This document shows, one piece after another, positions 6,610 to 11,927 of a stretch of 11,927 bases of DNA. Positions within the stretch are counted from its first letter, which is position 1. The number at the start of each line of letters is the position of its first letter. Below the pieces are notes generated by a model, which was not told where the DNA came from, ran no database searches, and saw nothing but the letters and a program-made list of their open reading frames with translations. This DNA comes from Bacteroidota bacterium (GTDB taxonomy: Bacteria > Bacteroidota > Bacteroidia > Chitinophagales > Chitinophagaceae), in NCBI GenBank assembly GCA_023396345.1, contig JAEWWO010000058.1, positions 1 through 11,927 on the forward strand, read 5' to 3'. The position numbers were made by a program, and so were the translations under genes.

Positions 6610-8256
6610 TTAGTTCAACCATTTTCTTTGTGCATAATCGCCAAAGCTTTCGTTTTGATTTCTTTCAGATGCATACGCACTGAACAAAGTATCCAATTCA
6701 GATAGTATCTGTGCTTCATCAAGATTTTCTTTGTAAAGTTTATTGAGTCTGAAGCCTAAAGCATCAGCACCAATCATCAGATTATAATGTCCTAAAGATG
6801 TACCCACCAATCCTATTTCAGCCATGTAAGGTCTTGCGCATCCGTTAGGACAGCCGGTCATTCTGATAGAAATATCTTCCTGCTCCAGTTGATGTTTCTG
6901 TAACAGTTCTTCAACTTTGGTAAGAAATGAAGGCATGTAACGTTGTGCTTCTGCCAGCGCTAACCCGCATGTATTCAGGGCTACACAGGCCATAGCAGAT
7001 TTTCTGATGACAGAAGAGTTGTCAGTAACCTGTTGTACATTATATTTTTTCAATACTTCATCTACCCACGCTTTATCCTGTTCGCTTACATTACTCACTA
7101 CTAAGTTCTGATTGCAGGTAAAACGAAAGTCAGCTTTTTTAGCTTCTGCTATTTCAAGAAAAGCAGATTTGAACTGTATATTTTCATCATCAAGAATTCT
7201 ACCGTTTTCAATAAATACTGTGTAGAACCATTTACCCTCGTGGTTTTGATGCCATCCGTACGAGTCTGTTCTTGTGTTGAACTCAAAAGGTTTGGCTTCA
7301 CCGAATGCTATGCCGCTTCTTTTTTCTACTTCTTTTTTAAATACATCAACGCCCATTTTATCAAGTGTATATTTTACTCTTGAAAATTTTCTGTCGCTTC
7401 TGTTGCCGTAATCTCTTTGCGTTGTGGCTATCTCAAAAGCTACTTTATCTATGTTTTCTTTATCTACATAGCCAAACATAGAAGCAAGTCTTGGATAGGT
7501 ATCAGGATTGCCATGTGTAGTGCCCATTCCACCACCAACGGCAACATTGTATCCGATAAGTTGATTGTTTTCTACAATAGCAATCAACGCCAGATCATTT
7601 ACTAAAACATCAACATCATTCATTGGCGGAATTGCTATTCCAATTTTAAATTTACGAGGAAGATATCTGTCCTGATACAGAGGATCTTCCGGTTTGCTAT
7701 CAACAAGTTTTTCGTCGCCTACAAAAATTTCGTAATACGCTTTTGTTTTTGGTAAAAGCAAATCGCTGATATGATGTGCGTACTGATAAACTTCTTCGTG
7801 AACCGGAGAAACCTGCGGATGTGCAGAGGCTGTAACATTTCTGTTTACATCACCACAGGCAGCAATAGAATCGAGCTTCATTGTATTGAACTCCTGATGT
7901 GCAGGTTTGGCGTGTCTTTTTAAAATGCCGTGCAACTGTATAGTTTGTCGGGTGGTAATTTTTATTGTTCCTGTAGAATATTTACCGGCTATATGATGCA
8001 GACTTTCGTATTGCTCGGCGGTAAGAAAACCTCCCGGTAAACGCAGACGAATCATGAAGGAATATAATCTTTCCAGTTTCTTTTCAGCACGTGTTTCTCT
8101 TTTGTCTCGATCATCCTGCTGGTACATTCCATGAAACTTAACCAACTGTGTATCATCATCACGAATAGCACCTGTGTGTTCATCGGCTAAGCTTTCAAGA
8201 AGCGTACCTCTTAATCCTTGACTTTCTTTTTTTATTTTTTCAACCGGACTTTCCAT
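6610..8256 (-). CDS. cysI: Sulfite reductase hemoprotein (beta) subunit
   Basis: This 548-residue protein (from ATG 8256) reduces sulfite to sulfide with six electrons, using a 4Fe-4S cluster bridged to siroheme. It shows the repeated ferredoxin-like and siroheme domains. LRGTLLESL and KFHGMYQQDDRD lie near the N-terminus, and TTRQTIQLHGI and ACGDVNRNV follow. The cluster cysteines are Cys424 and Cys430 in ACVALNTCG, and Cys469 and Cys473 in TGCPNGC. Their spacings (6, 39, 4) equal those of E. coli CysI Cys434/440/479/483. The length is close to the E. coli 570. An in-frame GTG at 8301 would add 15 residues, but that extension lies in a tandem repeat and has no family similarity, so ATG 8256 is chosen. 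The gene lies 71 bases after cysJ, whose product should donate the electrons, and the siroheme genes flank the pair. Confidence 0.93.
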   Translation of the reverse strand: MESPVEKIKKESQGLRGTLLESLADEHTGAIRDDDTQLVKFHGMYQQDDRDKRETRAEKKLERLYSFMIRLRLPGGFLTAEQYESLHHIAGKYSTGTIKITTRQTIQLHGILKRHAKPAHQEFNTMKLDSIAACGDVNRNVTASAHPQVSPVHEEVYQYAHHISDLLLPKTKAYYEIFVGDEKLVDSKPEDPLYQDRYLPRKFKIGIAIPPMNDVDVLVNDLALIAIVENNQLIGYNVAVGGGMGTTHGNPDTYPRLASMFGYVDKENIDKVAFEIATTQRDYGNRSDRKFSRVKYTLDKMGVDVFKKEVEKRSGIAFGEAKPFEFNTRTDSYGWHQNHEGKWFYTVFIENGRILDDENIQFKSAFLEIAEAKKADFRFTCNQNLVVSNVSEQDKAWVDEVLKKYNVQQVTDNSSVIRKSAMACVALNTCGLALAEAQRYMPSFLTKVEELLQKHQLEQEDISIRMTGCPNGCARPYMAEIGLVGTSLGHYNLMIGADALGFRLNKLYKENLDEAQILSELDTLFSAYASERNQNESFGDYAQRKWLN

Positions 8257-8291
8257 ATTTTTTAAATAATTTATTATTTGTAATTTCTTGT

Positions 8292-8319
8292 CATTTTCCA
8301 CTTTCCATTTTCCATTTTC
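8292..8319 (-). repeat. Four tandem heptamers (GAAAATG) in the cysJ-cysI spacer
   Basis: On the - strand the spacer reads GAAAATG twice, then GAAAGTG, then GAAAATG, giving four adjacent seven-base units with one substitution. Each unit carries an ATG or GTG with a purine-rich stretch before it. The unit length is not a multiple of three, so the ATG codons fall out of the cysI frame and open very short upstream frames, while the GTG (8301-8299) is in frame with cysI. Confidence 0.75.
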
Positions 8320-8327
8320 AATTCACT

Positions 8328-10040
8328 TTAATACACATCTACATGATATCTTCCTTTTTCTCTTAGCTCTTCTAGATAGGTGACTGCAATACTCTCGTCA
8401 ACTCCTTTTTGCTCTGCAACAATTGCTATCAGTGCATTGTGTACATCTGTACTCATTGGATCTTTTGCGCCGCAAATATAGATGTGTGCTCCGTTTTCGA
8501 GCCAGTTGTAAAGTTCCTGAGCATGTTGCATCATTTTGTGTTGTACATAAATTTTAAACTCTTGATCACGGGAGAATGCTCCGTTAAAATGAGTAAGGAC
8601 GCCTGTTTCAAGATAGGATTGTATTTCTGTCTGATACAAAAAATCTGTGGTAAAATGCTGATCTCCAAAGAATAACCAGTTTTTGCCGCTTGCACCCTGT
8701 GCATCTCTTTCCTGCAAAAATGCACGGAAAGGTGCGATGCCGGTACCCGGACCAATCATAATGATATCTTCATCTTCAGCGGGTAGGCGAAACAATTTAT
8801 TAGCATGCACATAAAACTCAATTTCATTTCCTTCCTGCAAACAACACAGAAAATCGGAACAATGCCCTTTCTTTTCTTCTTCATTTATCACAAATCTATC
8901 CAGCGCAACGGTAAGGTGTACCTCATCTTCAGCAGCTTCTAATGAAGAAGCTATGCTGTACAGTCGTGGTGTAATAGGCTCCAGTAAGGCTATAGTTTTC
9001 AGTAAAGTTTCTTTGTTGGCAGGCGGATATATTTTCAACAAATCATTATAATCAATTCTTGTTTCCGGAATTTCCTGCTCTACAGTTTCTGCATATTTTT
9101 TTACAACTCTTTCCGGCAGATAGTTTATCTGAACTTTATTTTTTAATAAGTCTTCAATCTGATATTCACTATCGCACCATGTGATTTTTTCTCCTTTTAA
9201 AATACCATTTTCATAAGAAAGAATTTCTTCTATAGCATTTGCATTATTGTTGGGTACAATACCAATAGCATCGCCGGGCGTATATTCCAGTCCTTCTGCT
9301 TCTATTTCTATATGATGCGTTTTTTTATTAGAGCCCTCATCGTTTAAATTGATATTTACATTAACAACGCCCTTGTAATTTTTTCTTCCGGAAGTTTTTT
9401 TAGGAGCTGTTGTAGTAACATTTGTCGGAATATTTTGTAATTGACCTACTGCCTGCTGAAACCAGCTGACAGCATCATTTTCATAATCTACATCACATTT
9501 TTGCAGAGGGAATATTCTTTCTGCTCCGCGCAATTGCAATTGTGTATCTACGTCTGTACCTGCCTGACAAAAGAGGGGATAAGAGCTATCGCCGAGAGCG
9601 AGTACACCATATTTAATATTATTCAGTTTTAAAGAATCCTCGTGCAATGCTTTATAGAATTTGATGGCAGATAACGGAGGCTCACCATCTCCCTGTGTAC
9701 TGATGACGATGATAACATTTTCTTCTTTTTCAAAGTCTTTTATTTTATAAGTTTCAGCAGGAGAGAGCTTTATTTTAAGTCCGCTTTTTTTACCGTCTGC
9801 GGCGAGTTTTGTAGCTAAAGCTTTTGCATTTCCGGTTTCTGTTCCGTAAATAATTGTAAGCTTAGTGTTCGTTGCTGGCACAGTAGTAGCAAGACTTGCA
9901 GAGGAATCTAAAAAACCGTTTGCAGATAGTTTTCCCGATATAAAACCGTTCATCCAGATGAGTTCTTCCGGAGTTGCGGTGGCAATAAAGCTTTTGAAAT
10001 TTTCTAATTTTTGATCTGTTAACATACGTCTTTGTTCCAT
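8328..10040 (-). CDS. cysJ: Sulfite reductase flavoprotein (alpha) subunit, NADPH-dependent diflavin reductase
   Basis: This 570-residue cytoplasmic protein passes electrons from NADPH through FAD and FMN to the CysI hemoprotein. The flavodoxin-like FMN domain (about 60-202) shows YGTETGNA (65-72), STQGDGEPP (114-122) and LALGDSSYPLF (147-157). The FAD domain (about 218-425) shows PRLYSIASS (358-366) and GHCSDFL (392-398). The NADPH domain shows GPGTGIAPFRAFLQER (430-445), FFGDQH (457-462) and YICGAKDPM (521-529). It ends in HVDVY, with the terminal aromatic residue that stacks on FAD in this family. E. coli CysJ has 599 residues, so this version is complete and slightly short. ATG 10040 overlaps the cobA gene by 22 bases. 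An alternative ATG at 10025 (MLTDQKL) would overlap by seven and is equally plausible. The position between the SUMT gene and cysI supports sulfite reductase over nitric-oxide or P450 reductase roles. Confidence 0.92.
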   Translation of the reverse strand: MEQRRMLTDQKLENFKSFIATATPEELIWMNGFISGKLSANGFLDSSASLATTVPATNTKLTIIYGTETGNAKALATKLAADGKKSGLKIKLSPAETYKIKDFEKEENVIIVISTQGDGEPPLSAIKFYKALHEDSLKLNNIKYGVLALGDSSYPLFCQAGTDVDTQLQLRGAERIFPLQKCDVDYENDAVSWFQQAVGQLQNIPTNVTTTAPKKTSGRKNYKGVVNVNINLNDEGSNKKTHHIEIEAEGLEYTPGDAIGIVPNNNANAIEEILSYENGILKGEKITWCDSEYQIEDLLKNKVQINYLPERVVKKYAETVEQEIPETRIDYNDLLKIYPPANKETLLKTIALLEPITPRLYSIASSLEAAEDEVHLTVALDRFVINEEEKKGHCSDFLCCLQEGNEIEFYVHANKLFRLPAEDEDIIMIGPGTGIAPFRAFLQERDAQGASGKNWLFFGDQHFTTDFLYQTEIQSYLETGVLTHFNGAFSRDQEFKIYVQHKMMQHAQELYNWLENGAHIYICGAKDPMSTDVHNALIAIVAEQKGVDESIAVTYLEELREKGRYHVDVY

Positions 10041-10873
10041 GCAGATTGCAGATTGTTTTTCTGTAATTCTACAGCATTTTTATTAGGAGATTTAAAATAG
10101 TTTTCGTTTTTATGTGCATTTTCTTTCCAGCCAAATTGTTCGTGAAGATTGACTACATCGCCAATAATAACAAGTGACGGAGAAACAAATACACGTTTTA
10201 AATTTTGAGTTTTCAATTCATTAAAATCATAGACAAATACTTTTTGACAAGGTGTTGTAGCCTGCTCAATAATTGCCATCTTTTTTAAGCTGTTTACATT
10301 GTTGTTTATGAAGTGTTGAGCAAGTGTGTTCCATATTTGTCCGGTCATGTAAAACACAAGCGTATCGTCAGTTTCAGCGAGTTCTTTCCAGTAAGCAATA
10401 TCGTTTTCTTTCTCTTTTGAATAGGTTAAAAAACGAACTCCCTTGCTGTAACCTCTTGCTGTGAGCGGTATTCCAGAATATGCAGAAGCTCCCGAAGCAG
10501 AGGTAATGCCGGGAATAATTTCATATTCAATATTATTTTTTTGAAGTGCAGTCAATTCGTCCAGTACATTAGAAAAGAAAGCTACATCACCTCCTTTCAA
10601 TCGAACAACCTTGTTGCCTTGCAATGCATACTTTACAATCAGCTCATTTGTTTCCTGCTGCGAAACTGATTTTTCTTTATTGCACCCATCTTTGCCTACA
10701 TATATAATTACGGCGTTGTCATTGGCATACAGACTAATAATCTCATCGCTTACCAAACGATCGGTAAGAATAACATCTGCCGATTGTATATGCCTTACAG
10801 CCTTTAGCGTTATTAGTTCCGGATCTCCCGGTCCGGCTCCTGTAAGATATACTTTTCCTTTTTGTTGAATCAT
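10019..10873 (-). CDS. cobA: Uroporphyrinogen-III C-methyltransferase (SUMT)
   Basis: This 284-residue enzyme methylates uroporphyrinogen III at C2 and C7 with S-adenosylmethionine to give precorrin-2, the entry to siroheme. It belongs to the tetrapyrrole methylase fold: GAGPGDPELIT (12-22) near the start, YVGK (58-61), VVRLKGGD (89-96), PGITSASGASAYSGIPLTAR (121-140), TLVFYM (171-176) and a C-terminal LVIIGDVV (234-241). The usual GGDPFVFGRG segment is replaced by GGDVAFFSN (94-102), which I believe also occurs in other Bacteroidota SUMTs. A polar tail of about 35 residues follows the family core. It is a stand-alone SUMT, unlike the trifunctional E. coli CysG; the missing dehydrogenase/ferrochelatase half is fused to the exporter later in the same operon. 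Its 3' end overlaps cysJ, a sign of cotranslation. The gene lies 74 bases after cysN. Confidence 0.9.
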   Translation of the reverse strand: MIQQKGKVYLTGAGPGDPELITLKAVRHIQSADVILTDRLVSDEIISLYANDNAVIIYVGKDGCNKEKSVSQQETNELIVKYALQGNKVVRLKGGDVAFFSNVLDELTALQKNNIEYEIIPGITSASGASAYSGIPLTARGYSKGVRFLTYSKEKENDIAYWKELAETDDTLVFYMTGQIWNTLAQHFINNNVNSLKKMAIIEQATTPCQKVFVYDFNELKTQNLKRVFVSPSLVIIGDVVNLHEQFGWKENAHKNENYFKSPNKNAVELQKNNLQSAWNKDVC

Positions 10874-10947
10874 TTACTCTATTTATTTTATAGACTATTA
10901 GTTTATAAAAAATCCTTTTGTCGATTTTATTTTGTTGTACTCTTATT

Positions 10948-11927
10948 TTATTTGAATAATACTGCTCCTACGGTTACAAAACTTGTCTGGTCTATGAGTA
11001 TAGCACCGCCAGTATCGCGTAATTCCTGATAGCTGTCGTAAGCAAGTGGTGATGAGGTTTTCAGACGAACAGATACAACTTCATTCAGTTCAACTGTGTT
11101 GACATCCTGCTGTCTTTCCAGCGTGTTTACATCAATCTTTTCATTTATTTCTTTTACGATTGCGGTAACTACTTTACTGTTGTGTTGTAACAGATATTTG
11201 TTTCCGGCTTTCATAGGTTTTTCATCCATCCAGCAAAGAAGAGCATCAATTTCATTTCCTACTTTTAATTGTTCGTCTTTTTTAGCGATTAAATCTCCGC
11301 GACTAATGTCTACATCTTCTTCAAGAAGTACTACAGCACTTTGTGGCGCAAACACTTCTGTTACTTCTTCGTTGTTTAACTCAACAGCTTTTACCGTTGC
11401 TTCTATTTCAGAAGGATAAATAATTACTTTGTCGCCCTTTTTAAAAATTCCACTTTCTACTTTGCCTGCATAACCGCGATAATCGTGTAGGTCTTCTGTT
11501 TGAGGGCGCAGTACCAATTGTACAGGAAAGCGTGCATTATTCAGGTTGATGGTACTTTGCAGTTCTACTGTTTCCAGCAAATTCATTAAAGTTGTGCCGG
11601 TGTACCAGTTCATTTTTTCTGATTTATCTACAATGTTATCTCCATCCAAAGCACTGATAGGAATAAACTGTATGTCTTTTAAATTCAATGCTGATGCCAC
11701 TTTCAGATAATCCTCTTTAATCTCGTTGAATTTTTCTTCGGAATATTCTACCAAATCCATTTTGTTGATAGCCACAACAACATGCGGAATATTTAATAAG
11801 GAAGCAATGATAGAATGACGTTTTGTTTGTTCTATCACTCCATTGCGTGCGTCGATTAAAATAATAATTAAATCTGCATTGGAAGCTCCTGTAACCATGT
11901 TTCTGGTGTACTGTATATGTCCGGGAG
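10948..11927 (-). CDS. cysN: Sulfate adenylyltransferase subunit 1 (GTPase), 5' end outside the window
   Basis: The frame stays open to the right edge, reading PGHIQYTRNMVTGASNAD across 11874-11925. That is the G3 (DTPGH) region of the translation-factor-like GTPase CysN. The G4 motif NKMD (in VVAINKMDLV) and the G5-like ISALDGDN follow, then the EF-Tu-like domains 2 and 3 (RFPVQLVLRP, DYRGYAGKVESG, and a C-terminal VRLKTSSPLAYDSY..TGGAILID). CysN hydrolyses GTP to drive the CysD-catalysed formation of adenosine phosphosulfate from sulfate and ATP. The P loop and the true start are beyond the window, so 325 codons are visible of an expected 410-480. It has no fused APS kinase (CysC) domain at its C-terminus, since it ends in VGAVLFK. 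It opens the visible part of the sulfate operon; cysD probably lies just upstream. Confidence 0.92.
   Translation of the reverse strand, partial: PGHIQYTRNMVTGASNADLIIILIDARNGVIEQTKRHSIIASLLNIPHVVVAINKMDLVEYSEEKFNEIKEDYLKVASALNLKDIQFIPISALDGDNIVDKSEKMNWYTGTTLMNLLETVELQSTINLNNARFPVQLVLRPQTEDLHDYRGYAGKVESGIFKKGDKVIIYPSEIEATVKAVELNNEEVTEVFAPQSAVVLLEEDVDISRGDLIAKKDEQLKVGNEIDALLCWMDEKPMKAGNKYLLQHNSKVVTAIVKEINEKIDVNTLERQQDVNTVELNEVVSVRLKTSSPLAYDSYQELRDTGGAILIDQTSFVTVGAVLFK

Noticed and set aside
6596..6622. ATG 6622 as the start of the serine acetyltransferase gene
   Set aside because: It would overlap cysI by 13 bases and add nine residues of low family similarity; it cannot be excluded, but ATG 6595 with a 14-base gap is preferred.
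8257..8301. GTG 8301 as the start of cysI
   Set aside because: The added 15 residues would be encoded by the heptamer repeat and spacer and do not resemble CysI N-termini; ATG 8256 begins just before the conserved part.
10909..10928. Inverted repeat AAAATC / GATTTT between cysN and cobA, with a T run on the - strand
   Set aside because: The stem has a single G-C pair and an eight-base loop, so it is too weak for a terminator, and the neighbouring genes look like one operon.
1..11927. CRISPR arrays, tRNA/rRNA genes, insertion sequences, phage or defence genes
   Set aside because: I looked for spaced direct repeats, cloverleaf-like sequences, transposase motifs and terminal inverted repeats and saw none that could be supported.

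Overview
This AT-rich window looks like a chromosomal piece of a Bacteroidota bacterium, plausibly Chitinophagaceae or a relative; the family is a guess. The pointers are the DUF4105-type membrane protein at the left edge, a short precursor peptide with the MKKLKLNLQ...MGG leader typical of Bacteroidota GG-leader peptides, A-rich start-codon contexts without clear Shine-Dalgarno sequences, and a siroheme-synthase/sulfite-exporter fusion.

Layout. (1) Positions 1-905, + strand: 3' part of a DUF4105 (Lnb N-terminal-like) protein with five predicted membrane helices, whose reading frame is cut by a TAA at 33-35. (2) Positions 1086-1355, - strand: an 89-residue double-glycine-leader, cysteine-rich peptide, alone in AT-rich spacers that hold a long hairpin at its 3' side and a small inverted repeat plus a candidate -7 box upstream. 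(3) Positions 1683-4169, + strand: a tight three-gene operon of alpha/beta hydrolase, sensor histidine kinase and OmpR-type response regulator. (4) Positions 4170-4241: a convergent junction with two hairpins sharing the half-site AATGCGCC. (5) Positions 4242-11927, - strand: an assimilatory sulfate/sulfite operon read as cysN (5' end off the window), cobA-type SUMT, cysJ, cysI, serine O-acetyltransferase, and a fusion of precorrin-2 dehydrogenase/ferrochelatase to a TauE/SafE transporter.

How the genes work together. CysN (with CysD, presumably beyond the right edge) activates sulfate. CysJ and CysI reduce sulfite to sulfide. CobA and the Met8/CysG-like domain of the fusion make siroheme, the cofactor of CysI. 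The TauE/SafE half probably exports sulfite or another sulfur oxyanion. Serine acetyltransferase supplies O-acetylserine, the acceptor for sulfide. The operon thus combines the enzyme, its cofactor supply, the acceptor supply and a likely overflow valve.

No tRNA, rRNA, CRISPR array, insertion sequence or phage gene was seen. Most of the window is recognisable metabolism. The points that deserve a second look are the orphan GG-leader peptide, the siroheme/sulfite-exporter fusion, the heptamer repeat before cysI, the paired palindromes at 4168-4240 and the broken frame at the left edge. I do not see a convincing wholly new system.
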